Below are positions 27,979 to 37,450 of a stretch of 64,000 bases of DNA, piece by piece; the first letter of the stretch is position 1; the number at the start of each line of letters is the position of its first letter. The notes under the pieces are model-generated. The model had not been told where the DNA came from and made no database searches. It saw only the letters and a program-made list of their open reading frames with translations. Origin of the DNA: CAVONV01 sp963697355 (lineage in GTDB: Bacteria > Acidobacteriota > Vicinamibacteria > Marinacidobacterales > DATDRI01); contig CAVONV010000004.1 of the NCBI GenBank assembly GCA_963697355.1, positions 248,001 through 312,000 on the forward strand. Direction: 5' to 3'. A program made the position numbers and the translations under genes.

Positions 27979-29685
27979 TCAATACCGCCAGCTCGTTACA
28001 TCTGCACCTTCCGGCGCCGTCTCGAGAATCCGCTTGAGCATCTGGGGCAAAACGCGCTCATAGGCGGTCTGTCCCGGGTACTCCGGTTTTCCCGTGTAGC
28101 AGTGAGGCTCGCGCTTACCCCATTCGAACCAGCCATCGTAGTAAGGGTCGGTTGTGCTCTCGAGAAACTCTTCAAGAAGGAGGGAAGCTTCTTCCAAGAA
28201 ATAGGTGTCCATATCTCCCATGTAGATATGGAGCTTTCCCACGAGCTTTGGGCCGAGCGTTTTCCAGTCCCTCTCCAAGATGTGCCGGAGGTCGTAATTC
28301 TCACGCCAGTATTCCGTAACGCCTTTGTCAATTTCTCCGGTCCATTTGTCGTACAAGAGTCGAGGATATCCGTCGTCTCCTACAGGTCCGTATACGCTCA
28401 TGAAGATATCCATCTGGTCGCCGGAGCGACCGCGAGTTCCGAGAACTGCTTCCAGATGGCTGGCGTCACGCTGATTGAAGCTTACTTGGTCGTCTATGCC
28501 GCGCTGCCAGGGACGTACCGGTGACGTTTTCCATTCCGAGTTCGGATAGAAGGCGTTGTCGTCCTCGTAGATGTTGATGAGTTGGAAATAGCGAAAGTCC
28601 ACCGGGTCAGGACAAAACGTCCACGTCCCGTTGAACATGTCGGGATAGAAGACTTGCCAAGCGAGCGATTCCCACCCTCCGGTCGATCCGCCCGCCAACG
28701 TGCGGGCCCACGGGGCGCCGATGGCCCTAAACTCGCGCTCGACGCGCGGGATGAGCTCCTCCGTCAGGGCGTCTCCATAAGGTCCGTTGTTGGCGGAGTT
28801 TACGGCGTAGGAATCATCGTAGAAAGGGGTGGGGTGCTGCATCAAAACGATGAGGAATCGTCCTAGTTTTCCGCTTACCCAGCTCTGAAAAAACTCGTAT
28901 TGACCTTGCGCTCGTTCTCGTTGTCGTCCTTCGAGCTCGGGTTCCGGTGGCGTTTCCTGGAATCCCTGAAAGGTCGCGGGGAAATGGCCCTGCCAATAGA
29001 CGACGGGATAGCGAGCGTCGGGATGCTCCTCGAAGCCTTCTGGAAGCACCACTACAGCTCCCAAGTGCATGTCGTGCCCCCACCACTTGCTCAGGATGTC
29101 GCTCTCGAACTTGATGTGTTTGACGTACTTCGTGTCCTCTGGAGGTGTGATCGGCGGTATCTTCTCCGTTAGCAGGATGGAAACGACCTGTCCCTTGCCC
29201 GGTTCGATGCGGATGTGCTCGACTTTGCTGTAGAGATTTCCTGGCGAGCGGTTCCAGTGTTGGCCCTCCCATTGATCCATATGGGCCTTGATGACATGGC
29301 CATCTGCTCGTCGAAAAGTGGTATAGACGTTGAGAACGGCCTGAACGTAGTAGTCGCCAGGCGGAATTTCAGATGCGCTTTCCAGCGGGAAGCCTCGGGT
29401 TGTGGTATCGATCACCGCCGGAGTCCCAGGTGGAAGGCTATCAACGTCCACACCAAATACCTGAGGTGCGGAAAGGGAGCGTAGCCTTTGGAATCGTGGC
29501 TCCACCTCGTTCGACGTCGAGATGAGGAGGATGACGCGTCCGTCGACGGACTCGGGTCGCGCTTCCGGCCCTACCGCAATTTCAAAGCGGAAACCGGTGG
29601 CGTTGGTTTCACCTGCCTGCTGGGCTGAAACGATGTGAGCAAGAGTTAGTAGAAGTCCTGAGAGCAGAAAGGCTGTCCTCTTCAT
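27979..29685 (-). CDS. secreted alpha/beta-hydrolase (putative esterase family)
   Basis: From the ATG at 29685 (preceded by AAAGGAG) the protein has 568 residues, beginning with a signal peptide (KRTAFLLSGLLLTLAHIVSAQQ). An N-terminal beta domain of about 200 residues (FRFEIAVGPEARPESVDGRV ...) precedes a hydrolase domain with the nucleophile elbow GGSTGGWES and the late segment REPHCYTG that could supply the His. It resembles the large esterase D/enterochelin-esterase-like proteins of environmental bacteria. The substrate is unknown. It converges with the TonB-domain gene, 5 bp apart. Confidence 0.7.
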   Translation of the reverse strand: MKRTAFLLSGLLLTLAHIVSAQQAGETNATGFRFEIAVGPEARPESVDGRVILLISTSNEVEPRFQRLRSLSAPQVFGVDVDSLPPGTPAVIDTTTRGFPLESASEIPPGDYYVQAVLNVYTTFRRADGHVIKAHMDQWEGQHWNRSPGNLYSKVEHIRIEPGKGQVVSILLTEKIPPITPPEDTKYVKHIKFESDILSKWWGHDMHLGAVVVLPEGFEEHPDARYPVVYWQGHFPATFQGFQETPPEPELEGRQRERAQGQYEFFQSWVSGKLGRFLIVLMQHPTPFYDDSYAVNSANNGPYGDALTEELIPRVEREFRAIGAPWARTLAGGSTGGWESLAWQVFYPDMFNGTWTFCPDPVDFRYFQLINIYEDDNAFYPNSEWKTSPVRPWQRGIDDQVSFNQRDASHLEAVLGTRGRSGDQMDIFMSVYGPVGDDGYPRLLYDKWTGEIDKGVTEYWRENYDLRHILERDWKTLGPKLVGKLHIYMGDMDTYFLEEASLLLEEFLESTTDPYYDGWFEWGKREPHCYTGKPEYPGQTAYERVLPQMLKRILETAPEGADVTSWRY

Positions 29686-29935
29686 CACGTTACTCCTTTG
29701 TCGGGCTTCGGTGTCGGAAGCGTTGCCTATCAGGTGGAATCGTCCCTCGCTCCTAAAGCAGTTGATCCACTTGTTGCAACATATTAGCATGAGCCCCGTG
29801 GACAGGTTGGGGTCCGACAAAGTCTCCTCGATAGTGACTTGCCATAGCAACTAGCACCCCAGTGGGCGTTGGTGCGTTGCCGGAGCCCAATCCGCCTCGG
29901 GCAGCAGCGGTCGGATAGGCTTTTCAAGATGAGAT

Positions 29936-32254
29936 TTGCCTCGAATCGCGAGGGCGGTCGTGAATAACTGGCAGAAGGTTGTAGAAAACATCGGAAAGCG
30001 CCTGAGAGATATTCCGACCAGGCCGACGGACGATCCAGACATCAGTGCCTTCGAGGCTTTGGAGCGGGAGATATCCGTTGCGGTGGACGAGTTGTACGCA
30101 GGGCGGCTCGAGAAGGATATCCGCTCGCTGGCCGAGCGTGCTCCAACGCTTGAATCACTCGAAAAAATCGAGACCGAGGTCCAGGCCATTTTCCGCGAAG
30201 TGACCAATCAGAAACTGGCGGACGTCGAAACCACGAAATTCTGGTCTCTCTTGAATCATGCGGGCGATGGTGTCCTCACGGCAGACGCCGATACGGGACG
30301 TATTCTGGATGTCAACGAAACGATAGTGCGTTGGCTGGGCTACACGCGTGAGGAGCTCCTTCGTTTTCGGATGCAGGAGATCGAGGAGCACCCGCCCTTG
30401 GCGCCCGCCGAGGATTGGGAGTCTTGGGTCGCAGAGATCAGGGCCGGCGAAGAGCCCTTCCAGATCGAGCGTACTTTTCGCCGTAAGGATGGCGGTTCTC
30501 TGCTCGTGGAGTTATCCATTGTTCACCGGATGGTCGAGGATCAAGATTGCCTCGTGATATTCGCGCGGGACATCACGGAACGAAAAAAAGCAGAAGACCA
30601 ACTCAGGCACCAGGAGAAATTCCTCGGGCGGCTCCTGGATGGATGTGTCGATGGTACGCTAGCTTTCGATCGCCGATGTAAGTTGACGTTCTGCAATTCC
30701 GCACTCGAAAGACTTCTAGGTGTCGACAAGCGGGACCTTGTCGGAAACAACGCTTGGGACGCGCTCCCCTTCTTGAAAGAGCTTGGTGAAGATCAATATT
30801 TCTATGAAGCTCTCGCTGGGAAGAAGGTGACCTCCAAGAATCGGTTCTACACGATTCCAGGGTCGACGCGCCAGGTTGTTTTCGATGGACACTACTCGCC
30901 CCTTCTTGGCGCGTCGGAAGAAGTCGTGGGTGGGATCGGTGTCATCCGGGAAGTGACCGGGCGATGGGAGGCGGAGCGCGCACTACACGAAGCGAGAGAA
31001 GAGCTAGAGACCCGGGTGAATGAGCTTATCTCTGGACATAGTGCAGCCCAAAAAAGGCTCGAGGGCGAGCTCGGCGAGCTCAAGGCCGCCAAGGAAGCCC
31101 TCCAGAGGTCGGAGGGGACGTTCCGCTCACTCGTGGAGAATCACCCCGATGTCGTCATCACCGTCAATCGTGACGGACAGATCCTGTATAGCAACCGGGC
31201 ATGGCCGGACGATGGCGAAAAAGAAAGCGACACCACTGACTTCTATCGTTTGGTCCATATTGATTCCCACAAGAGCTTTCGAAACGGCTTGGAGCGGGTC
31301 TTTCAAACCGGGGAACGAAACCAATTGGATCTCGCTGCGGTAAACGGGACATGGTACGAGAGTCGCATCGTACCGCTCCTTAGTGGAGAGTCGATCGTTG
31401 CCGCCATGATCATCTTCACTGAAACGAGCGATAGTGAGGAATCGGAAGCGGAACAACTCAGACTGGCCAGGCACGTTCAGCCGGAGCATGAGATGGAGAA
31501 CTTGGCCGTGGTGGCAGAGGGTGTCGCCCGGGAGTATGACGAGTTATTGACAGACGTTCTCGGGCACGTCGGTTCGGTGCTCGAGGAGCTGCCCCCAGGC
31601 TCATCAGTGCGTTACTCCGTGGAGCAAATCGAATCGGCGGCTCTACGTGCCACTGAGCTGACGAACCAGGTACAAGCCTACTCGGGAGAAGGCCTACCCA
31701 ACAGCCGCTTGCTAGATTTGAGTCGGTTGGTCGAAGAAATGACGCACGCGCTCGAGATGGCGGTGCCTCCAAGTGCGATCCTCGAGAAGCGGACTCCCGA
31801 TATTGCGCTCGCGATCCGGGCAGACGCTGACCAGATCCGTCAACTGGTCATGAGCTTGGTCACCAATGCCTCGGAGGCTTTGGCCGAGCATGAAGGTATC
31901 ATCACCGTCGCCACGGGCTCCATGGAGGCCAGTCGCGAGTACCTCTCAGGTTGCCTTTTGGGTGAGGCGCTACCGGAAGCTTCCTATGTCTATCTGGAGG
32001 TTTCCGACACGGGAAAGGGGATGGAAGAGGAGACACTTGCGAAAGTCTTCGTGCCCTTTTATACGACCAAAGCCACTGGCGCCGGTCTGGGTTTGGCAAC
32101 GGTAGTCGGTGCCGTGCGACGTCACAATGGAGCGATACGGGCGAAAAGCACCCCTCATCAGGGAACCTCGATTCGCGTTCTCTTTCCCCAGCACGGAATG
32201 CAGGAAGAGGCTAGCATCGCGGGTCAAGGGCGCGCGTGGTCCAAGCCTGAGTGA
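29936..32254 (+). CDS. multi-PAS sensor histidine-kinase-like protein without the phosphoacceptor His
   Basis: The frame begins with a TTG at 29936; a GTG at 29960 behind GAGGG is an alternative start. After a helical N-terminus come PAS domains at about 100-215, 230-350 and 395-505, a coiled coil near 345-395, a HisKA-like helix pair near 515-560 and an HATPase near 615-760. The ATP-binding boxes are intact (VTNASEAL, DTGKGM, FVPFYTTK, GAGLGLATV). The dimerisation helix reads EGVAREYDELLTDVLGH where related kinases have GVAHDFNNLL, so the His is replaced by Arg. No transmembrane helix is seen. It may be a non-phosphorylating sensor or trans-acting partner. It is followed by the pentapeptide protein on the same strand. 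Confidence 0.78.
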   Translation: MPRIARAVVNNWQKVVENIGKRLRDIPTRPTDDPDISAFEALEREISVAVDELYAGRLEKDIRSLAERAPTLESLEKIETEVQAIFREVTNQKLADVETTKFWSLLNHAGDGVLTADADTGRILDVNETIVRWLGYTREELLRFRMQEIEEHPPLAPAEDWESWVAEIRAGEEPFQIERTFRRKDGGSLLVELSIVHRMVEDQDCLVIFARDITERKKAEDQLRHQEKFLGRLLDGCVDGTLAFDRRCKLTFCNSALERLLGVDKRDLVGNNAWDALPFLKELGEDQYFYEALAGKKVTSKNRFYTIPGSTRQVVFDGHYSPLLGASEEVVGGIGVIREVTGRWEAERALHEAREELETRVNELISGHSAAQKRLEGELGELKAAKEALQRSEGTFRSLVENHPDVVITVNRDGQILYSNRAWPDDGEKESDTTDFYRLVHIDSHKSFRNGLERVFQTGERNQLDLAAVNGTWYESRIVPLLSGESIVAAMIIFTETSDSEESEAEQLRLARHVQPEHEMENLAVVAEGVAREYDELLTDVLGHVGSVLEELPPGSSVRYSVEQIESAALRATELTNQVQAYSGEGLPNSRLLDLSRLVEEMTHALEMAVPPSAILEKRTPDIALAIRADADQIRQLVMSLVTNASEALAEHEGIITVATGSMEASREYLSGCLLGEALPEASYVYLEVSDTGKGMEEETLAKVFVPFYTTKATGAGLGLATVVGAVRRHNGAIRAKSTPHQGTSIRVLFPQHGMQEEASIAGQGRAWSKPE

Positions 32255-32273
32255 TTCGGTGTGAGGCATGTTG

Positions 32274-33807
32274 ATGGCAGGTAAGGAACTTCTGGGGCTG
32301 CTGAAACAAGGCCCGGCCGTCTGGAATGTCTGGAAGCGGCAGAATGCCTCGGTAGCCCTGGATTTTGCCGAAACGGATTTGACCCGATGCGACCTTTTCG
32401 GCGTCGATCTCGCCGGAGCCAATCTCAGTGGTGCGAACCTGGACGGTGCACACCTTGGGGAAGCGAATTTAGTCCGTTCCAACATGTGCGGGGCTAGCCT
32501 TCAGGGGGCGACTGTCACCCGTGCCAAGCTCGCCAAAGCCAACCTGTCGCGAGGGAGCTTGGAGAAAGCGGAGCTCACCGGCGCCGATCTGACACGGGCG
32601 AACCTGACAGGGGCGAAACTCGACAAGGCAGACCTCAGGGGGGCGCAGCTTCTTTTGGCGAACCTGACCCGAACGAGCTTCGTCGAAGCGAATTTTCCCG
32701 TGGCTCAGTTGAGTAAGGCTGTTCTAACGGGAGCCGATCTCTCACGAGCCAATCTCGCTGGAGCCAACCTCCAGGGCGCCCGTCTCCTTACGGCCAACCT
32801 GTCGGGATCCGATTTGACCCGAGCCAACCTAGAAGGTGCCAATCTCTGGAAAGCGAACCTCTCGGGGGCGAAGTTGACCGGAGCAGATGTTTCCCATGCC
32901 CAGCTCGTCGACGCGGATCTTTCCCGGGCAGATCTCCTTTTGGCGAAGCTGGCTTCTGCGAATCTGCGTGGTGCACACCTCGCTGAAGCGAGCTTGAAAG
33001 AGGCGGACCTTACAGGGGCACGACTCGTCAAGACGGACTTGTGGAAGGCCGACATGGTGGGGGCGAAGCTGATAGGTGCGGAGCTCATCCGGGCGAATTT
33101 GGCCGAAGCCGATTTGAGGGGCGCGAACTTGAGCGGCGCCATTATACACAACACGAATTTAGAAAAGGCTAATCTCGATGGTTGCACGATCTACGGCATT
33201 TCGTTCTTGGGCTCGACGCTCGAGGAGGCCCATCAGAACAATCTAGTCGTCACATCTCCGGACGAACCCAGAGTCAGCGTCGACGATATTGAAATTGCCT
33301 ACTATGTCGGTCTCTATTTGCACAACAGGAGGATTAGAAGTGCCATCAGCAGCATAGCTCGCAATATGGTTCTCGTCTTAGGCCGCTTTCCCCGATGGAC
33401 GCCAATTGGTGCTGGAAGCCATCCTCGAGGAACTGCGTCGCCGAGGGTATCTTCCGATCACCTTGGACCTCGAGGGCTCGAGTGATCTTCATCTCAAGGA
33501 GATCCTGTTGACCCTCATGGGTCTATCGCGGTTTGTCATTGCGGACCTTTCCGGTGCGAGGGACCACCGATTGGAGTTGGAGGCCATGGCACCCAGCTTT
33601 TCCAGTGCGCCCGTGCAACCTCTGCTGGCTCACTCCGACTCCGATGCCGTTCTGATGGACAATATTCGCGACTACCCTCATTTCCTGAATCTCTATACCT
33701 ATAGAGACGAGGAAGAGTTGATGGCCTCTCTTTCTACGAAAGTGGTCGATCCCCTGGAAGAAAAAGTACGAGAACTGCCGAAGCGACGGGCCACGGACAA
33801 GGGCTAG
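32274..33807 (+). pseudogene. pentapeptide-repeat protein with alpha/beta C-terminal domain, single frameshift
   Basis: About 55 consecutive A(D/N)LxG/x-type pentapeptides (residues about 35-310) form a predicted right-handed quadrilateral beta-helix. After IEIAYYVGLYLHN the chain continues as a separate alpha/beta domain (MVLVLGRFPDGRQLVLEAILEELRRRG, then RFVIADLSGARDHRLELEAM). The two halves are in different frames; one surplus C in the run at 33390-33393 joins them into about 510 residues. The ATG at 32274 is favoured over 32268 because GAGG lies 7 nt upstream. The C-terminal domain reads like a Rossmann- or TIR-like signalling domain, but I cannot assign it firmly. Confidence 0.65.
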
Positions 33808-33825
33808 AAACGCTCCGGCGGAAGT

Positions 33826-35571
33826 CTACTCGTTCCGGGACTTCAAGCGGCGGTGGATCAGTGTTCGGTGCATTCCAGATTGCTCGGCCGCCCGGCTGAT
33901 GTTGCCACCCGTTCTTTGAAGCAAGTCATCGATGAAACGATTTTCGAGCTGCTTGACGTAAGACGTCGTGATATTCAGCATTTGTTGACGGCGCTGCTGG
34001 AGCTCCGGCCAATCTGCGGGGAGGTTTGCACAGTAAGCCCCGAAGGGGTTTTTGTCGGCGTCAAAAACCACCTTCCTGCCTTGGCTGATGTGTGGCGGCA
34101 GGTTTCGAACTTCGATGCGTCCACTTTTTGACATGACGACCAATCGTTGGAGGATGTTCTCCAGCTCACGAATGTTTCCGGGCCAGGCGTAGAGCTGAAA
34201 TACCTCGTAGACGTCTGGATCGATTTGAATACGCTTTCGTCCCGACTGGAGCGAAAAGATATCAAGAAAATGATCGACCAGATGCGGGATGTCCTCCACT
34301 CTGGCGCGTAGCGGCGGCATGTGGATCGGAATTACGTTCAAGCGGTAGTACAAGTCTTCGCGAAAACCTCCTCGTTCGACCATTTCGGTGAGATCGCGGT
34401 TGGTCGCTGCAACCATCCGCACATCGAGCGCGATCGTTCCCCTGCCACCGAGCCGTTCGACCTCCCGGTTCTGAAGAAACCGGAGCAGCTTGGCTTGAAG
34501 GCGTACAGAAAGCTCCCCGATCTCGTCGAGGAACACCGTGCCTTTATTGGCGACTTCAAGCCGTCCGATTTGCCGTTCCACGGCTCCGGTGAAGGCTCCT
34601 TTTTCGTGACCGAAGAGCTGGCTTTCGAGAAGCGTATCTGGTATAGCGGCGCAGTTGATGACGACGAAAGGCCGGTGCGCTCTTTGACTCGATTTGTGGA
34701 TGGCTCGAGCCACGAGCTCCTTTCCCGTACCACTTTCTCCTTCAATGAGAACCGTGGCGTTGGTGGGGCCGACCTGCTGAACGGTTTCGAGCACATGCAA
34801 CAACCGAGGCGAAGAACCTATGATGCCGTCGAACTGTGTCTTCCCCTTGACCTCGGAGTAGATCTTTCTACGGGCTGATATTTCCTCACGTAGTCTGAAA
34901 GCGGAGTCGAGATAAACGGTGATTAAGCGCGCGACGTCCGTCAGGAGCGCTCGATCCTGCTCATCAAAGACGCCCGCTCGCTTCTCGTTCTCCAAGAAGA
35001 CCGCCCCCGCCAAGTAGCTTTCCAGTCGGAGCGCAATGGCCAAGACGGAGCGTAGCGGAAGTCGCCTGACGCTGTCTTCGAGGCCGAGCTGGTCGTCCGC
35101 GAGAGCGTCTTCGACGAGAACCGAATCGCCGGCGCGGATACGCGAGAGAATGCTCCGGCTCATTCGAAGGTGGTCGGAATCTAAGTCTTTCTGATTTGCG
35201 GATCGTGCGGCAGCCACCTCGACTTCGGAAGAGTGCTCGTTGAAAAAGACGATGGCTCCGGTTTGCGCGCCGGTCTCTCGAATGAGCTCGTCGAGGACCT
35301 TGTCGCAAAACCGCTTCAGCGACCTTTCCGTGAAAAAGTGGACCGCAAGGCGCGTCGACAGATCGGCGAGCCGGGTCTCGTGGACAACCGGTGCGAGATG
35401 GATCGCGGTCTCCTTGAGGAGCTGAATCTCACCGCGGAGACCGTCCACGAAAGCCGCCCGTTCGTTGGGATCCGATGGTTGGGAAGGGGGAAGGGCACAC
35501 TCCAGACGTGCAAGGAGGTTATCCGCAAGCTCGAGTAGCCGACGGTGAGAGGCTGCTGTTTCAGAGCTCAT
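33826..35571 (-). CDS. sigma-54-dependent transcriptional activator with GAF domain
   Basis: This 581-residue enhancer-binding protein has an N-terminal helical region, a GAF sensory domain at about 75-215, a sigma-54 AAA+ domain at about 245-485 and a Fis-type helix-turn-helix at the C-terminus (GGNISRAAEQSGMHRTLIHRRLK). The AAA+ part shows Walker A GESGTGKELVARAIH, the sigma-54 contact loop GHEKGAFTGA and the arginine-finger region, so it looks fully active. The start ATG at 35571 was preferred to a TTG 24 bp upstream. It is divergent from a protease gene that has a candidate sigma-54 promoter and palindrome upstream, which makes that operon its likely target. It resembles the NorR/FhlA class. 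Confidence 0.88.
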   Translation of the reverse strand: MSSETAASHRRLLELADNLLARLECALPPSQPSDPNERAAFVDGLRGEIQLLKETAIHLAPVVHETRLADLSTRLAVHFFTERSLKRFCDKVLDELIRETGAQTGAIVFFNEHSSEVEVAAARSANQKDLDSDHLRMSRSILSRIRAGDSVLVEDALADDQLGLEDSVRRLPLRSVLAIALRLESYLAGAVFLENEKRAGVFDEQDRALLTDVARLITVYLDSAFRLREEISARRKIYSEVKGKTQFDGIIGSSPRLLHVLETVQQVGPTNATVLIEGESGTGKELVARAIHKSSQRAHRPFVVINCAAIPDTLLESQLFGHEKGAFTGAVERQIGRLEVANKGTVFLDEIGELSVRLQAKLLRFLQNREVERLGGRGTIALDVRMVAATNRDLTEMVERGGFREDLYYRLNVIPIHMPPLRARVEDIPHLVDHFLDIFSLQSGRKRIQIDPDVYEVFQLYAWPGNIRELENILQRLVVMSKSGRIEVRNLPPHISQGRKVVFDADKNPFGAYCANLPADWPELQQRRQQMLNITTSYVKQLENRFIDDLLQRTGGNISRAAEQSGMHRTLIHRRLKSRNE

Positions 35572-35862
35572 TGAACCAGGGTTTTGGGTACCCAAGACTC
35601 GGTTTAGAAAGCGCCCGAACTCTTCTCCGATGTAACCAACAGTACTTTAACAGGAAAAGCAGGATGAGATAGCTTTTTCTAAGCCTAGGCAGTCTCAGCT
35701 TCTGATCGGGAGCGTGGTGTAGCTTTCGCCGCTACGTTCCGCGGTCAAGCGAGGTACTTTCGGTTTTGGGATAGTGGTGAACACCCCGAGTAAATCGTTG
35801 ATTCTTGGGGCTAATGTCTCAACGATCGTCAGTAATGACGTTGCGCCGATTGCTCCTTGCTA
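35572..35862. other. intergenic region between activator and protease genes (left part)
   Basis: Nearly 300 bp without a gene. Apart from the upstream edge of the activator promoter I see only weak inverted repeats, for example gtagc ... gctac near 35720. The right-hand part of the same interval holds the palindrome and promoter listed separately. Confidence 0.4.
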
Positions 35863-35889
35863 GAGTTGTAGCCTAACTAGCTACAACTC
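35863..35889. promoter_or_regulatory. 10-bp inverted repeat, candidate enhancer (UAS) for the sigma-54 activator
   Basis: gagttgtagc (35863-35872) and gctacaactc (35880-35889) form a perfect 10-bp dyad with a 7-nt spacer, the size of an enhancer-binding-protein site. Its centre is about 99 bp upstream of the GC of the candidate sigma-54 promoter, inside the usual 70-200 bp range. The divergent gene encodes a Fis-domain sigma-54 activator. A transcription terminator is the alternative, but no T-run follows. Confidence 0.5.
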
Positions 35890-35960
35890 CCCCAGGGGCT
35901 TCGTCGAGTCAACCCATTGAGAACAGTGGATTTGAGTGTGTCCGATACCCGTGGCTCGAG

Positions 35961-35976
35961 TGGTATCCAGGTTGCA
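35961..35976 (+). promoter_or_regulatory. candidate sigma-54 promoter of the protease gene
   Basis: The sequence tggtatccaggttgca fits the -24/-12 pattern TGG-N8-TTGCA with the correct spacing between the GG and GC dinucleotides, although the -24 block lacks the usual CACG. It lies 54 bp upstream of the protease start codon and about 72 bp after a 10-bp palindrome. Confidence 0.5.
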
Positions 35977-36029
35977 GCCTTATGCCGCGTCAAGGTGGGG
36001 CGTTAAGCGTTTGAAAAAAGGGGGCTATC

Positions 36030-37421
36030 ATGAAAGGCCAAAAAAACCACGTCAAATGGACCTGTCCCGGCTGCGGCCGACAGTTACCACGGCAGCTCCG
36101 ATCCTGTCCGTGCAGGCGGCAGGTACCAAGAGAGTCCTCCGCCGGAGGATTTGCCGCGGAGGCCTACCGAGTGGGGAGCCGAATCAACTGGGCCATGGGT
36201 GGTTGGGGACTGGCCATTTGTCTTTTTGTTTTTCTGGCCTTCCAGCAATTACCGGCCGGGACGGGTGTTTCGGGACAGACCGCGTCCGTGGTGGGCGAAG
36301 AAGCGATCGCCTCCACCGGTTCCATGCCATTCGAGTCTTCATCGGATGACGACCCAACACTGTTGAGTGATTTGGAATCGCCGGTCGGTGAGCTGGTCAA
36401 AAGTGCGAGTCTCCGACCCGAGGTAGCTTTTGGCGGAGAAGAGAAGAGTCACTGGGAGCCCGAACCGCTCTCCATTGAAGACGTGGTCCAATCCGTATTG
36501 CCCGGCGTCGTCTTAGTCGAGGGGATCGATCAGTTCGGAAGCGGTTTTTTCGTTCAGCCAGGCCTCGTTGCCACCAACTACCATGTGGTGGCCCGGCAAT
36601 ACAGCATCAAGGTGAAGCTGCACAATGGGGTTTCCGTACGAGCAAGGATCCTGAAGAAGTCGGTGGACCATGACCTAGCAGTGCTGGAGCTCATGAACAG
36701 AGGATTGGAGCACGAGGTGATGTCCCTGGGGACGGTCAATGATCTGCACACCGGTCATGAAGTCGTCGCCATCGGCACACCCCTGGGACTCAGAAACACC
36801 GCGACCCGGGGTATTGTCAGCGCCATTAGGACGGTCGAAGACATCACTCTGGTCCAGACCGACGCTGCCCTCAATCCAGGTAACAGCGGAGGGCCACTGC
36901 TCGACGAACGAGGACGTGTCGTCGGAATCAATACGATCAAGTTCGGTGACTCGTTGGCTCTAGCGGTTGCCATTGATCACTTGAAGGACCTGCTGGCTGG
37001 CGACATCCCCTTGCCGGCGCTACCCATTGCAGCGATCACGGATATGAAGGAAACATCGGATATGGATGCGGCCGAATTCGCGCGCCATCGGTTTGGGGCC
37101 ATGGTCGAGGCGCTGGCGATCAAAGCGAATCGCGTTGATGTCCTCTGGGGCCGATTCCGCAATGAATGTGGTGCCTGCGCTGACTACGAGGGGCCCTACG
37201 GTCGTGACTGGTTCGTTGTTTGGGATGACTACGGTCGTATCCCTTACCCCGAATCGGTCGAGTGTCAGGACCTGTTGGAGGATTTCATTGGCCGCGCCGA
37301 AGCCATTGGGAGGGAGATGTGGTCGGCGGAGCAAGAGGCCCGTCGTGAAGGGATTGCGGAGGAAACTCGAAGCTTCGTTCGACGGCGGTTTGAGATGGAA
37401 TGGTCCGGCTGGGCGAGTTAG
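36030..37421 (+). CDS. membrane-anchored trypsin-like serine protease with N-terminal zinc ribbon
   Basis: The 463 residues start with a short zinc-ribbon-like motif (CPGC near 12-15 and CPC near 26-28), a transmembrane helix (GLAICLFVFLAF, about 60-71) and a variable linker. A DegP/S1C-like protease domain follows at about 150-340 with the triad visible as TNYHVV (His185), HDLAVLEL (Asp215) and NPGNSGGPL (Ser286). No PDZ domain follows; the last 110 residues are helical and unrecognised. The protease would face the periplasm, with the zinc ribbon in the cytoplasm. A strong purine-rich ribosome site precedes the ATG. Regulation by sigma-54 is inferred from the upstream sites. A second protease gene follows 29 bp later. 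Confidence 0.82.
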   Translation: MKGQKNHVKWTCPGCGRQLPRQLRSCPCRRQVPRESSAGGFAAEAYRVGSRINWAMGGWGLAICLFVFLAFQQLPAGTGVSGQTASVVGEEAIASTGSMPFESSSDDDPTLLSDLESPVGELVKSASLRPEVAFGGEEKSHWEPEPLSIEDVVQSVLPGVVLVEGIDQFGSGFFVQPGLVATNYHVVARQYSIKVKLHNGVSVRARILKKSVDHDLAVLELMNRGLEHEVMSLGTVNDLHTGHEVVAIGTPLGLRNTATRGIVSAIRTVEDITLVQTDAALNPGNSGGPLLDERGRVVGINTIKFGDSLALAVAIDHLKDLLAGDIPLPALPIAAITDMKETSDMDAAEFARHRFGAMVEALAIKANRVDVLWGRFRNECGACADYEGPYGRDWFVVWDDYGRIPYPESVECQDLLEDFIGRAEAIGREMWSAEQEARREGIAEETRSFVRRRFEMEWSGWAS

Positions 37422-37450
37422 CCCAACCGTCTCGCGACGGGAGGTTGGCC

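Noticed and set aside
32705..33187. 160-codon minus-strand frame with regular repeats
   Set aside because: The repeats mirror the pentapeptide repeats of the sense gene.
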